Of a DNA stretch of 57,027 bases, positions 16,783-25,899 are shown one piece after another (position 1 is the stretch's first letter; the number at the start of each line of letters is the position of its first letter). The DNA is taken from positions 1 to 57,027 of the forward strand of contig JAWAEB010000002.1 of assembly GCA_038891515.1 (NCBI GenBank), given 5' to 3'. The position numbers were made by a program, and so were the translations under genes. Origin of the DNA: HRBIN01 sp038891515 (GTDB taxonomy: Archaea > Thermoproteota > Nitrososphaeria_A > Caldarchaeales > Caldarchaeaceae). The notes under the pieces were generated by a model. It was given only the letters and a program-made list of their open reading frames with translations, ran no database searches and had not been told where the DNA came from.

Positions 16783-17247
16783 ACTTGGTTGAAGAGACAC
16801 CAAGTCTGTCCTCGGACCAATATAGAATTCGCAGAAGTCATCACCAGCGGCTATGCATCTTCTCTCTGTGACATGCACTTGACCCCAGGCTTCGGACAAT
16901 ATGCGCTCTAGAAAGCCACGGTAGAATGCGCTGTGGGGTGTGCCACGTGTCTTGGCTATTGTGCATTCGAAGGTCCAGTATGACCGTATTACCGCCCACC
17001 TAACGTCCGGACTAAACTCCGTGAATTCGAATAGGGCTCTCCCATGCACTAGGGCTAGGAGCCTTACGGAGGTCGGTAGATCACCACCCATCCCCAGCCC
17101 CACTATGTTCCTGTAGAGGGATCTACCTGCATTTAGTCCGAGATAGTATAGGAAAGCTTCACTAGCACTGCCGAAACGCTCTCTAACACCCTCAAACAGG
17201 GCCTTGTATACCGGTGCTCTGAATACTATGGCCCTCTCACCAAGCAA
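16762..17247 (-). CDS. V4R-domain protein (4-vinyl reductase-like small-molecule sensor)
   Basis: 161 residues. The C-terminal part shows the V4R pattern, with ERRCIAAGDDFCEFYIG carrying the two conserved cysteines, after a helical region (ALFEGVRERFGSASEAFLYYLGL). V4R domains bind small hydrophobic ligands or metals and often sit in regulators; alone, the role is unknown. Start at TTG 17247, the only standard start in frame. The frame is open for about 20 more codons upstream, so a rare start is possible. Convergent overlap with the DUF309 gene. Confidence 0.65.
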   Translation of the reverse strand: MLGERAIVFRAPVYKALFEGVRERFGSASEAFLYYLGLNAGRSLYRNIVGLGMGGDLPTSVRLLALVHGRALFEFTEFSPDVRWAVIRSYWTFECTIAKTRGTPHSAFYRGFLERILSEAWGQVHVTERRCIAAGDDFCEFYIGPRTDLVSLQPSSGDYCF

Positions 17248-17570
17248 GATAAGTGGAAAGGCCCTATCATCGAAGAGTACAGTGACACTCGGCAGTAGAT
17301 AGAAACACTACATTTATGTTGTTCTTCGCAATAACTGTGAGGACTTACAAGAGCGCACTAGGTCTGTTGACCAGCGTAAGCCTAAGGAGCCGGGCTATTC
17401 TTTTTAGGACAGTGGACGGCCAAACATAGATCCCTAGGATTTCCCAGAAATTCCATATTTTCCAAAACGCTCACCAGTGGAGCCGCAACCATAGAGTCCT
17501 AAATATTCTTTAACGACGGGCTCAAGACTCTTCAAAAGATTCAAGACCTATTTGTAGTGGAGCGACGTAT
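17248..17570. other. Intergenic stretch, nothing identified
   Basis: About 320 bases between the V4R and LLM genes. Short broken frames exist on both strands (longest about 36 codons with an ATG) and none is recognisable. No repeats, tRNA-like folds or strong promoters are visible. It may be remnant DNA. Confidence 0.4.
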
Positions 17571-18548
17571 TTAGGTGACTTCGCTTGGGAATAGTTCTAT
17601 CGCCGAGTCAGGAGATCCTATGGGATAAAGTATGGGCAGCGTTAATCCGGCTTGCTGGAATTTCCTCAGCTGCCCGATCACATGCTTTCTTTCACCAGCT
17701 GCAGCAATCTCATTCAATATTCTATCACCGATCCTATCACCTGCCCTGTCCAACCTACCCGCCCTAATATCACTCCTAAGTTTAGGGAGGTCCACTTCAC
17801 TCCTTGCATCCTCGTCCAAGACCCTCTCACCCCTCATGTGCCAAGACAAATAGGTGGCTGCCAGATTTCTCAGGCTGCGCATGCCCTCCTCACTGTAGTT
17901 AGCCGTTGCCACCATGGCTGCGTATTCAAGCTTACTATAATCTCGTCCCGCCTCCCTGCATGCATCTTTGACAATCTTAATAGATTTTCTTATGTATGAG
18001 ACGGAGGAAAAGGCTGAAAATATAACGCCGTCGCCCACCTCCCCGGCCACCCTCAAGGCTCTTGGACCCACGGCGGCGACGTATATTGGCGGCGGCACTC
18101 CCCTGCTATGGATAGATAAACCAACGGCTCTGAAATGGGCCCCCCGAAAGTTGACGTCACCACCACGCAGGATGGACCTTACCAACGATACCCCCTCTCT
18201 AAGAGCATCCACAGAACCTCTAAGGCTGTAGCCGAAACATTCCCTCATCCAATGTTCTCCACCTATTCCAATCCCAAGCATAGCCCTACCCCCCGACAAT
18301 GTTTGCAGAGTTGATATCGCCATAGCTGTCAAGGCCGGGTGCCTGGTATAGATGCTGATAATACCTGTTCCCAGCCCCACCCTGTTTGTGCGTCCCGCCG
18401 CGGCGGACAGAAGTGTAAAAGTCTCACCGTACATGAAGTGTTCCGGAATCCAGACGGAGTGGAATCCAGCCTTCTCAGCCTTCTCAGCATATAGGGGTAT
18501 GTCCTGAAGCCTAACATAGTCGGGTGTGATGGAAATCCCTACCTTCAA
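17571..18548 (-). CDS. LLM-class, probably F420-dependent oxidoreductase (Mer-like)
   Basis: 325 residues. Luciferase-like barrel signatures are GFHSVWIPEHF, TNRVGLGTGIISIYTRHPALTAM and GRAMLGIGIGGEHWM. The ISIYTRHP segment is typical of F420-dependent methylene-tetrahydromethanopterin reductase-like proteins. It should bind F420 or FMN in the cytosol; the substrate is unknown. TTG start at 18548, about 28 bases from an AT box (CAAAAATAG). It is divergent from the molybdenum hydroxylase genes, and two paralogues lie at 25.9 and 45.1 kb. Confidence 0.8.
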   Translation of the reverse strand: MKVGISITPDYVRLQDIPLYAEKAEKAGFHSVWIPEHFMYGETFTLLSAAAGRTNRVGLGTGIISIYTRHPALTAMAISTLQTLSGGRAMLGIGIGGEHWMRECFGYSLRGSVDALREGVSLVRSILRGGDVNFRGAHFRAVGLSIHSRGVPPPIYVAAVGPRALRVAGEVGDGVIFSAFSSVSYIRKSIKIVKDACREAGRDYSKLEYAAMVATANYSEEGMRSLRNLAATYLSWHMRGERVLDEDARSEVDLPKLRSDIRAGRLDRAGDRIGDRILNEIAAAGERKHVIGQLRKFQQAGLTLPILYPIGSPDSAIELFPSEVT

Positions 18549-18595
18549 GCCGCTAGCTCCGCCCTAGCCCCCCTATTTTTGGGTTATGAGGAAGA

Positions 18596-18604
18596 TAATT
18601 ATAT
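18596..18604 (+). promoter_or_regulatory. TATA box of the FAD-subunit gene
   Basis: AATTATATG is centred 26 bases before the GTG start at 18626, again pointing to a leaderless message and to GTG as start. Confidence 0.5.
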
Positions 18605-18625
18605 GACCCTTCAGGTTAAAGGAGT

Positions 18626-19489
18626 GTGAGGGAGCTACCTGACTTCGATATATACACACCCGAAAACGCTGCGCAGGTTCTAGAGCTTCTACATGCAGGT
18701 GATGCCCTACTTTTTGCAGGTGGCACAGACCTTATACCGATGATGAAAAGGGGTAAAATACGTCCCAGAAAGGTGGTGGACCTGTCTGGTGTGGCTGAAC
18801 TCAGATACATACAGCGTGGGAACGGCTACATACGTATGGGGCCAAGAGCCACGGTTAAGGATCTCGTTGAGAGCGATCTCTTGGATGGACGCTATGCCGC
18901 TATCAAACTCCTCGGGAGATATTTCGGTGTGGAGACCACTAGGACCATGGCAACAGTGGGTGGCAACCTAGCCTCTGGTGGGGAGCGGGACCTCCCCCAA
19001 ATTCTCGATGTCCTAAACGCCCGTGTGAAGATTTTAAGTGTTGACGGCGAGCGTTTCGCAGGTCCTATGGAGTGTGAGCCTAGGTCTCACGAGCTTGTGG
19101 GGGAGATCGTTCTACCCGAGCTGGAGCCCAACTCCCAGACATGGTTCTCTAAGTTTGAGAAGAGGGCTGCTAATGGAATAGGTGTCGTAACAACCGCTGT
19201 ATATCTCAGACTCTCGGAAGACGGGATTGTGGAGGACGTTCGGGTGACGTTGAACAGGGTTAGGGGGAAGATGCCTGGACGTGTCCATGCCGTAGAGAAG
19301 CTGTTGAGGGGACATGTCTTAGATGATTGTAGGCTAGATGGAATCTCCGCCGCCATGGATGCTGAGATAAGCCCAGCGTCAGACTTCAGGGCGTCTTCTG
19401 ATTTCCGCAAGCATATATCTAAGGTGTTGGTGAGGAGGGCTCTATTGGAGTGTGCTAGGCGGATAGGTGGATGGGAGAGTATTGCCTAG
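18626..19489 (+). CDS. Molybdenum hydroxylase FAD-binding (medium) subunit
   Basis: 287 residues, usual for CoxM/XdhB-type subunits. FAD motifs are AGGTDLIPMM near 31-40 and TVGGNLASGGERD near 110; the C-terminal CO-dehydrogenase flavoprotein domain follows. It passes electrons from the 2Fe-2S subunit to FAD and on to an acceptor. Overlaps the 2Fe-2S subunit gene by eight bases. Which large subunit it serves (19912 or 22193) cannot be read from sequence; one small set may serve both. Confidence 0.88.
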   Translation: MRELPDFDIYTPENAAQVLELLHAGDALLFAGGTDLIPMMKRGKIRPRKVVDLSGVAELRYIQRGNGYIRMGPRATVKDLVESDLLDGRYAAIKLLGRYFGVETTRTMATVGGNLASGGERDLPQILDVLNARVKILSVDGERFAGPMECEPRSHELVGEIVLPELEPNSQTWFSKFEKRAANGIGVVTTAVYLRLSEDGIVEDVRVTLNRVRGKMPGRVHAVEKLLRGHVLDDCRLDGISAAMDAEISPASDFRASSDFRKHISKVLVRRALLECARRIGGWESIA

Positions 19490-19943
19490 GATAAGCTTTC
19501 GGGTTAACGGTGTCCACGTCATAACGGAGACGCGTGGGCGGGATAGGCTGATAGACCTTCTACGTCGGATGGGGCTGATGAGTGTGAAGGAGGGATGTAG
19601 CTCAGGTGATTGCGGCTCCTGTAATGTAATCGTTAATGGCGAGCTGGTTAACTCCTGTCTCATGCTGGCGGTCCAAGCACGTGGATGCGACATACTCACC
19701 CTTGAGGGGCTGGGAACGGAGGACAGGCCTCACAAACTCCAGCTAGCCTTTGTGGACTTTGCTGCTTCACAGTGCGGCTACTGCATACCGGGAATAATAA
19801 TGACAGCCAAGTATCTCCTCGACAAGAAACTGCACCCATCGGATGAGGAGATCAGAAGGATGCTCACGGCCAACATATGTAGATGCGGTGGATACACTCG
19901 TATAGTGGATGCTATAAAGTCTGCTGTCGGGTCCAAGCTCTAG
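19482..19943 (+). CDS. Molybdenum hydroxylase 2Fe-2S (small) subunit
   Basis: 153 residues. Plant-type ferredoxin cluster ligands C39, C44, C47 and C59 (EGCSSGDCGSCNV) are followed by the helical second cluster C98, C101, C133 and C135 (QCGYCIPG, NICRCGG). This is the CoxS/XdhC-type electron relay between the molybdenum site and FAD. TTG at 19482 gives the standard N-terminus; GTG at 19467 is an alternative. The 3' end overlaps the opposing large-subunit gene by 32 bases. Confidence 0.88.
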   Translation: MPRISFRVNGVHVITETRGRDRLIDLLRRMGLMSVKEGCSSGDCGSCNVIVNGELVNSCLMLAVQARGCDILTLEGLGTEDRPHKLQLAFVDFAASQCGYCIPGIIMTAKYLLDKKLHPSDEEIRRMLTANICRCGGYTRIVDAIKSAVGSKL

Positions 19944-22125
19944 AAAGTTCCTTGATAATCTTCTCAGCAGTTAGGGGTAGGTTGTATGTCCTGACCCCTA
20001 TGGCATCGTGGAGTGCGTTGGCGATAGCTGGTGCTGGCCCACATATGGGCGGCTCCCCTATGGTTCTGGTTCCGAGAGGTGTGATTTTGCTCGGATATTC
20101 GAGGACTATTACTTCCACTGGTGGCATATCCGCTGCTGTCGGGACAAGGTAGTCGGCGAAGTTGGGGTTCAGTATCCGGCCCGTCTTGCCAATTATCAGC
20201 TCCTCAGTCAAGCCATATGCTGCACCTTGTGTGAGGGCTCCCTCTATCTGTGATTCGACGAATTTCCTATTAATGGCTCGTCCCACGTCAAAGGCTCCCA
20301 CCATCCTCTCCAACCTAACCACACCCGTCTCAGTATCCACCAGCACAACGACCCCCACCGCACCATAGGTATATTGCAGATACGCTCTGCCGTACCCTTT
20401 CTCAGGGTCGTAGTCGCACAATGGTAGCTTGAAGATAGCTTTCTCGGAGATCTCCTCACCAACCTCCGAGACAAATTCTAGAAGCGATTTACCGTCAAGT
20501 GGCTGGCCAGCCTCCATCGCCATCCTCTCCAGCTTCTTTCTCAGGTTCTCGGCTGCTAGTCTTACTGCATTGCCTCCCATGAGCGTGGACCTTGATGCGA
20601 ATGTCCCGCCCGTGTCCGGTACACGGTGTGTTTCGGCTCTCTCCACCACTACATTTGTCTCAGGTATGCCCAGAGTCTCAGCCGCTATTTTTGCTATGCC
20701 ATATGAGGAGCCTGTCCCATATTCGGTGAGACTTATCTTCACCCGGACAAATCCTGACGGAGTGGCTACGACCTCAGCCTCGGCTACATCCTCACCCTCT
20801 GGGCCGAGGCTGTTACCATGATAGACCAAAGCCACTCCATACCCCCTCCTAACAGTCGGCGTAACGTATGGTCTCCTCTCATGCCATCCAATCCTCTCTG
20901 CTACGAGGCGTAGAGCATGCTCCAGTGAGACCTCCTCTTCCATCACCTCACCAGTAGCGGTCTTCGAACCCCTTCGCAGAACATTCTTGAGCCTCAGCTC
21001 TACGGCATCCATCCCCAGCTCCCTAGCCATGAGGTCAACATGAGATTCCGCAGCAAAGTGAACTTGGGGGTTGCCGAATCCCCTGAATGAGCCAGCTGTG
21101 GGGTTGTTGGTGTAGACAAGATACGCGTCAGTTTTCACATTCCCAATATCGTATGGACCAGTAGCATGCACAATAGCCCGCAGGAGCACCAGCGGCCCAA
21201 CCGATGCATAAGCCCCCGTGTCAAATAGTACCTCAATCTCAGCAGCCTTGAAATGGCCATCCCTTGTGGCACCCAACTTATACCTTATCTGGGAGGCATG
21301 CCTCCTAGAATGGGCTAAGACCGACTCATCTCTACTATAGATACACGCAGCAGGCCTTCCGGTAACCAGTGCTGCCAGCCCAGCCATGGTACTCACATCC
21401 CATGGTGCCTCGTCTGACTTTCCCCCAAAAGTCCCTCCCAGAGCTGCAGCCACTATATTCACTTTACTAGGTGGCAGTCCAAGAATCTTCGCTACTCCAT
21501 TGCGGACGTAGAAGGGGTTCTGTACGCTACCTACTATATCCAGACCGCCGTCAGCTCTTGGAACGGCATAGGCGGCCTCTGTCTCTATGGGTGCAGGCTC
21601 CTGAAACTGCGTTCTATAGGTCTTCTCAAGCACCACATCCGACTCTGCGAACCCCCGCTCTACATCACCTCTCCTAACCCTGTAGTACCGGCATATGTTG
21701 CCGCCTTCATGTAGCTGGGGAGCGTCAGGCTTGAAAGCCTCTACCACATCCAGCACAGGGGTCAGCTGCTCATATTCCACTACAACCTCCTCCACACCCT
21801 CATCCGCGGCTAGAGGGTCATCAGCCACTACCAGAGCAACCGGGTCCGCCATACATCTAACACGGTCAGATGCTAGAAAGGGCCTATCTGGGATTATCGT
21901 AGATGACAGGTTAACACCAGGAACATCAGCGGCTGTCAAGATACGCTGAACGCCCCTAACCTTAAGAGCTCGGGAAACATCTATGGACTTGATCAGTGCA
22001 TGAGGATACCTAGACCTCACAGCTTTCACGTAGAGCGAGTCGGCTGGTATCTGGTCGGTGGTATAGATTGGCTTTCCAAAAACCGTGTCGGGGTAACGGT
22101 GTCTCGCTGAAGAGGATGTGAGCAC
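19912..22125 (-). CDS. Molybdenum hydroxylase large subunit (xanthine/aldehyde dehydrogenase family), copy 1
   Basis: 737 residues, a full-length molybdopterin subunit. SVQNPFYVRNGVAKILGLP, LGGTFGGKSDEAPW, NPTAGSFRGFGNPQ and the catalytic glutamate in TIGEPPICGP are present. Form I CO dehydrogenase has AYRCSFR at the active-site loop; here it is AGSFRGFG, so this is not a canonical CoxL. Oxidation of a purine, aldehyde or other N-heterocycle is more likely. GTG start at 22125, 24 bases from a TATA box. It is transcribed against the FAD/FeS genes and divergent from copy 2. Confidence 0.85.
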   Translation of the reverse strand: MLTSSSARHRYPDTVFGKPIYTTDQIPADSLYVKAVRSRYPHALIKSIDVSRALKVRGVQRILTAADVPGVNLSSTIIPDRPFLASDRVRCMADPVALVVADDPLAADEGVEEVVVEYEQLTPVLDVVEAFKPDAPQLHEGGNICRYYRVRRGDVERGFAESDVVLEKTYRTQFQEPAPIETEAAYAVPRADGGLDIVGSVQNPFYVRNGVAKILGLPPSKVNIVAAALGGTFGGKSDEAPWDVSTMAGLAALVTGRPAACIYSRDESVLAHSRRHASQIRYKLGATRDGHFKAAEIEVLFDTGAYASVGPLVLLRAIVHATGPYDIGNVKTDAYLVYTNNPTAGSFRGFGNPQVHFAAESHVDLMARELGMDAVELRLKNVLRRGSKTATGEVMEEEVSLEHALRLVAERIGWHERRPYVTPTVRRGYGVALVYHGNSLGPEGEDVAEAEVVATPSGFVRVKISLTEYGTGSSYGIAKIAAETLGIPETNVVVERAETHRVPDTGGTFASRSTLMGGNAVRLAAENLRKKLERMAMEAGQPLDGKSLLEFVSEVGEEISEKAIFKLPLCDYDPEKGYGRAYLQYTYGAVGVVVLVDTETGVVRLERMVGAFDVGRAINRKFVESQIEGALTQGAAYGLTEELIIGKTGRILNPNFADYLVPTAADMPPVEVIVLEYPSKITPLGTRTIGEPPICGPAPAIANALHDAIGVRTYNLPLTAEKIIKELSRAWTRQQTL

Positions 22126-22144
22126 AGGCTGTTAGGCCTGCTGC

Positions 22145-22169
22145 TATATTTAAGATTAGAGTTTATTAC
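22145..22169. promoter_or_regulatory. Divergent promoters of the two large-subunit genes
   Basis: On the minus strand TTAAATATA (22153-22145) is 24 bases from the GTG at 22125. On the plus strand TTTATTAC (22162-22169) is 28 bases from the ATG at 22193. The two boxes are only about eight bases apart, so the two genes may be co-regulated. Confidence 0.5.
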
Positions 22170-22192
22170 CTGCATGCTAACGAGCTACAATA

Positions 22193-24541
22193 ATGTACGT
22201 CGGCCAGTCAATTAAGAGCGGAAATCTGAGGAGACACATAACCGGTCTGGCCCGTTTTCTCGATGATATGACGGTCCCGAACATGCTTTACTGTGGATTC
22301 ATACGCAGCACCTATCCACATGCAAGGATAAGGGGTCTGGATTTTGGACAGTTACCCAACGGAGCTGCGGTCATAACATGGCGTGAGCTTGAAAGGTTTG
22401 CTCAACCCTATATTCTCAAGTATCCCTACCGTAACTTCAAGCCATTAGCCATAAACTTTCTAGCCAAGGATAAGGTCAGATACGTGGGTGAGCCTATAGC
22501 GGCCATACTTTCCACAGATAGGTATCAGCTGCAGGATTTGATAGAGACTGTAAACGTGGATTATGAGCCTTTACCCCCCCTCATTAATCCTCTAGATGCA
22601 CAAGCATCTGATATACATCTTTATGACGATTGGGAGAGCAACAGTATGGTGAAATTTACATTCAGGATAGGAGACGTGGATGAAGCCCTCAAATCTTCAC
22701 CAATAGTGGTTTCGGAGCGCTTCATAACCCACAGGCAGACAGCAGCCCCCATGGAGACCAGAGGATGCGTAGCTCACTACGACTGGGGACGCAATATTTT
22801 GACGACTTGGGTATCTAACCAGAACCCTCACATACACAGGGCTATTCTCGCAGAAATGCTCTACCTACCCGAGAATAAAATACATGTCATAGCGCCCGAC
22901 ATGGGAGGCGGCTTCGGCCTTAAGTGCCACACCTACCCTGAAGACATAGTGACATGTGTGGCATCCATGATTACCGGAAGGCCGGTTAAATGGGTGGAAA
23001 GTAGAAGGGAAAACCTTACGGCATCGTCGCATTCTAGAGAACAAGTCCATGACATCAAGGTTGGAGCGACTCGGGACGGACTACTAACAGTCATAGTTGA
23101 TGAAGGGGTGATAGATTTGGGTGCCACCATATTGTTCCCCCATGACAGCCTCGAGCTCGCAATTGTGGTGATGGGCCAGATCCCTGGACCATATAGACTC
23201 CGAAACTATTTTGTGGAGCTAGACTGCGTCGTCACAAACAAGTCACCCTCGGGCGCATATAGGGGTTTCGGCCATCCAGAGGCCACCTTCGTGAGGGAGA
23301 GGGCTTTGGACATTGTAGCTAGAGAATGTGGGTTAGATCCTGCTGAGGTGAGGCTTAGGAATTTGGTAGGGACCGGCGACATACCATACACATGCCCCAC
23401 AGGCCTTGTGATCGATAGCGGGGACCCCAAACAGACGCTTGTTAAAGCTATAGAGAGAGTCCGGGAGTGGGGAGTTGATACGAGTGGTGGTGTGAGGTCC
23501 GAGTCTATCTTGGGATTGGGGATGGCCTGTAGTTTGAAGGGCGCCGTCCCCACAATGCTAGGGACCACTGGCAAGTGGGGTGCTAGCGAGGCTACGGGTG
23601 TGAAAATAACTCCTGACGGCAAGGTTGTTGTGACCTCTGGCGCCGTGTCTATGGGAACACAGCTAGACACTGCATTATCCCAGCTTGTGGCAGACACGTT
23701 AGGAGTTGCACTGCAAGATGTCGAAGTGATATTGGGCGACTCCGAGCTCGCGCCCTTCAGCACTGGTTTGTGGGGCAGCAGGGGGGCTGTCATGTGTGGT
23801 GGTGCTGCAGTCCTATCGGCGAGGAAGCTTCGTGAAAAGATTCTAACTATGACAGCCCATCTACTGGATTCAAGGGTTGAGGACTTGGATATCAAATCTG
23901 GCTCAGTGTTTGTCAAAGACGATCCCACGAGATTCCTCACATTTGCTGAAATCGCGAGAATTGCCTACAACGAACCCTATAAACTACCCCAGGACTTCGA
24001 CACATCCCTAGAGGCCGTCACAGTCTACGACCCTCCCAACATATCTAGGGAACCGGATGAGTTGGGCCGGTTTAACGCGGTTGGAGCGGTTTCTGCAGCA
24101 TCTGCGATAGCCCTTATAGAACTTGATAAGGAGACCTGCCAAGTTAGGCTTCTGAGGCTCTTGTTTGTGGAGAACGGTGGCACATATATAAATCCCTCAG
24201 ATGTAAACAACCAGCTTGTAGGTGGCATAACCCAGTCGTTGGCTGGCACGCTCTATGAAGAGATAGTTTACTCCCCCGAGGGCATACCTCTAACCAGCAC
24301 CTTGGCCGACTACGCCATCCCCACGGCGCTGGAGACCCCCACTATTGAGATAGATCACATAATCTCACCATCTCCACATACCATACTGGGCTTGAAGGGA
24401 GTTGGTGAGACCGGAACCATACCTGTTATGGCTGCTATCGCTAACGCTGTTCAGAATGCGTTAGAGAAAGCTGGATGGAGGGCTGAGATAAGAAGGTCCA
24501 TGCTTTCACCCGCATATTTATGGAAGATGGTGAAAGCTTAA
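22193..24541 (+). CDS. Molybdenum hydroxylase large subunit (xanthine/aldehyde dehydrogenase family), copy 2
   Basis: 782 residues. Landmarks are RHITGLARFLDDM at the N-terminus, QNPHIHRAILAEMLYLP, DMGGGFGLKCHTYPED, the active-site loop SGAYRGFGHPEATF and the catalytic glutamate in GVGETGTIPVMAAIANAV. The loop is AYRGFG rather than AYRCSFR, so CO oxidation is unlikely. It belongs to the broad CoxL-like/form II group of molybdenum hydroxylases with varied substrates. Followed after 11 bases by an SsnA-like amidohydrolase and an overlapping LLM gene, a probable operon. Confidence 0.85.
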   Translation: MYVGQSIKSGNLRRHITGLARFLDDMTVPNMLYCGFIRSTYPHARIRGLDFGQLPNGAAVITWRELERFAQPYILKYPYRNFKPLAINFLAKDKVRYVGEPIAAILSTDRYQLQDLIETVNVDYEPLPPLINPLDAQASDIHLYDDWESNSMVKFTFRIGDVDEALKSSPIVVSERFITHRQTAAPMETRGCVAHYDWGRNILTTWVSNQNPHIHRAILAEMLYLPENKIHVIAPDMGGGFGLKCHTYPEDIVTCVASMITGRPVKWVESRRENLTASSHSREQVHDIKVGATRDGLLTVIVDEGVIDLGATILFPHDSLELAIVVMGQIPGPYRLRNYFVELDCVVTNKSPSGAYRGFGHPEATFVRERALDIVARECGLDPAEVRLRNLVGTGDIPYTCPTGLVIDSGDPKQTLVKAIERVREWGVDTSGGVRSESILGLGMACSLKGAVPTMLGTTGKWGASEATGVKITPDGKVVVTSGAVSMGTQLDTALSQLVADTLGVALQDVEVILGDSELAPFSTGLWGSRGAVMCGGAAVLSARKLREKILTMTAHLLDSRVEDLDIKSGSVFVKDDPTRFLTFAEIARIAYNEPYKLPQDFDTSLEAVTVYDPPNISREPDELGRFNAVGAVSAASAIALIELDKETCQVRLLRLLFVENGGTYINPSDVNNQLVGGITQSLAGTLYEEIVYSPEGIPLTSTLADYAIPTALETPTIEIDHIISPSPHTILGLKGVGETGTIPVMAAIANAVQNALEKAGWRAEIRRSMLSPAYLWKMVKA

Positions 24542-24552
24542 GATTTTTATGA

Positions 24553-25899
24553 ATGTCTCAAGCGCTGATATTGAGCTTGACAGAAGTAGACATATTGATA
24601 ACTTCGGATATGGTTGTCACCTCAGCCGAGGGGCCTATTTTCACACCAGGCTACGTTGCGATCAGCGGCTCCGAAATATATGAAACAGGTCCGGATGAGC
24701 CGCACGGTCTTACCGCACAGAGAAAATTGAAGGCGGGTAACAGCATAGTAATGCCGGGGCTGATCTCGGCACATGACCACATGTATGGCATCCTCGCACA
24801 CGGCATTCCAGTAAGGTATTCTCCCACTAGCTTCTGGGATTTTCTCAATAACTTCTGGTGGCCCTACGTCGAGGACAGGCTGGATAGGGATACTGTGGCT
24901 GCAGCTGTGGAAATGTCTGCGGCTCAACGCCTTAAAACCGGGACCACCTGCGTCGCCGATGTGCTGGAGGCACCCAACACACTTCCCGGCGTCCTCGAGT
25001 CCGAAGCAGTCGTAATAGAGAAGGCGGGACTGCGGGCCGTTCTATCATTTGAAGCCACTGAGCGAGTGAGTCAGGAGAACGGGGTCAAAGGGCTTGCTGA
25101 GAATCTAGCGTTTGTAAGGGCGCGAAATAGGGCGCACGGCATTATTAAGGGGATGCACTGCATCCATACAACTTTCACCTGTTCTCCTGAATTCATTAGG
25201 CAGTGTCGCGAGGAGGCTGATGCGACCGGGGCGGGGATACACATCCACTTCGAGGAGGGGATATTTGAGACACAAGAATCTCTGAGAAAGTATGGTAAGT
25301 ATCCGGCCGAGGTTTATGAAGAGTTGGGATTCTGGAAAGATGATGTTCTCGCATCCCAGTGCGTCAAGACTACAGAGATGGAGATTGGGATTCTAGCCCG
25401 TCATGGTGTCAGGGTGTCTCATCAGCCATTAAGTAACGGTGAGGTGGGGGGTGGAGTAGCGCCTGTACCGTTGATGCTGGAGAAGGAGATGACCGTCTGC
25501 CTAGGCACTGACGGCTTCATAATCGACATGTTTGAGGTAATGAGGAATACATGGCTGTTGCATAAGGCGGCTAGGGAGGATGCGAGCATTATGCCGGCCA
25601 AGACCGTCTTCAAGATGGCTACCGAGAACGGCGCCTCAACATTGGGGATAAGGGCTGGTAGATTGGAGAAGGGTTACAAGGCGGATGTGATTGTGGTTAG
25701 GAATGATTTCCCCACGCCTGTGACTCCGGAGAACGTTATAACCCAGCTGGTCGTATATGCATCCGGCCAGCAGGTGGAGACTGTCTTGGTGAACGGTAAG
25801 GTAGTGGTTGAGGGGGGCCGGGTCATCACAGTGGATGAGGATAAGGCTCGAGAGAAGTGCATGAGGGCTGCTGCCAAGCTGTGGAGGGGTGTTGCATGA
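24553..25899 (+). CDS. SsnA-like amidohydrolase (aminohydrolase)
   Basis: 448 residues, TIM-barrel amidohydrolase (COG0402). The metal motif HDH is at 74-76, IHIHFEEG supplies further ligands, SHQPLSNGEVGGGVAPV and LGTDGFIIDMFEVMRNTWLLHK match SsnA proteins. The C-terminal GRLEKGYKADVIVV is typical. In E. coli, ssnA lies among molybdenum-hydroxylase and purine-degradation genes, the same neighbourhood type as here. Deamination or ring opening of a purine-like compound is inferred. Its stop overlaps the next ATG (ATGA). Confidence 0.82.
   Translation: MSQALILSLTEVDILITSDMVVTSAEGPIFTPGYVAISGSEIYETGPDEPHGLTAQRKLKAGNSIVMPGLISAHDHMYGILAHGIPVRYSPTSFWDFLNNFWWPYVEDRLDRDTVAAAVEMSAAQRLKTGTTCVADVLEAPNTLPGVLESEAVVIEKAGLRAVLSFEATERVSQENGVKGLAENLAFVRARNRAHGIIKGMHCIHTTFTCSPEFIRQCREEADATGAGIHIHFEEGIFETQESLRKYGKYPAEVYEELGFWKDDVLASQCVKTTEMEIGILARHGVRVSHQPLSNGEVGGGVAPVPLMLEKEMTVCLGTDGFIIDMFEVMRNTWLLHKAAREDASIMPAKTVFKMATENGASTLGIRAGRLEKGYKADVIVVRNDFPTPVTPENVITQLVVYASGQQVETVLVNGKVVVEGGRVITVDEDKAREKCMRAAAKLWRGVA

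Noticed and set aside
18626..24541. Aerobic CO dehydrogenase (coxMSL).
   Set aside because: Neither large subunit has the AYRCSFR active-site loop of form I CoxL; the loops are SFRGFG and AYRGFG, and no coxDEF-type maturation genes are near.
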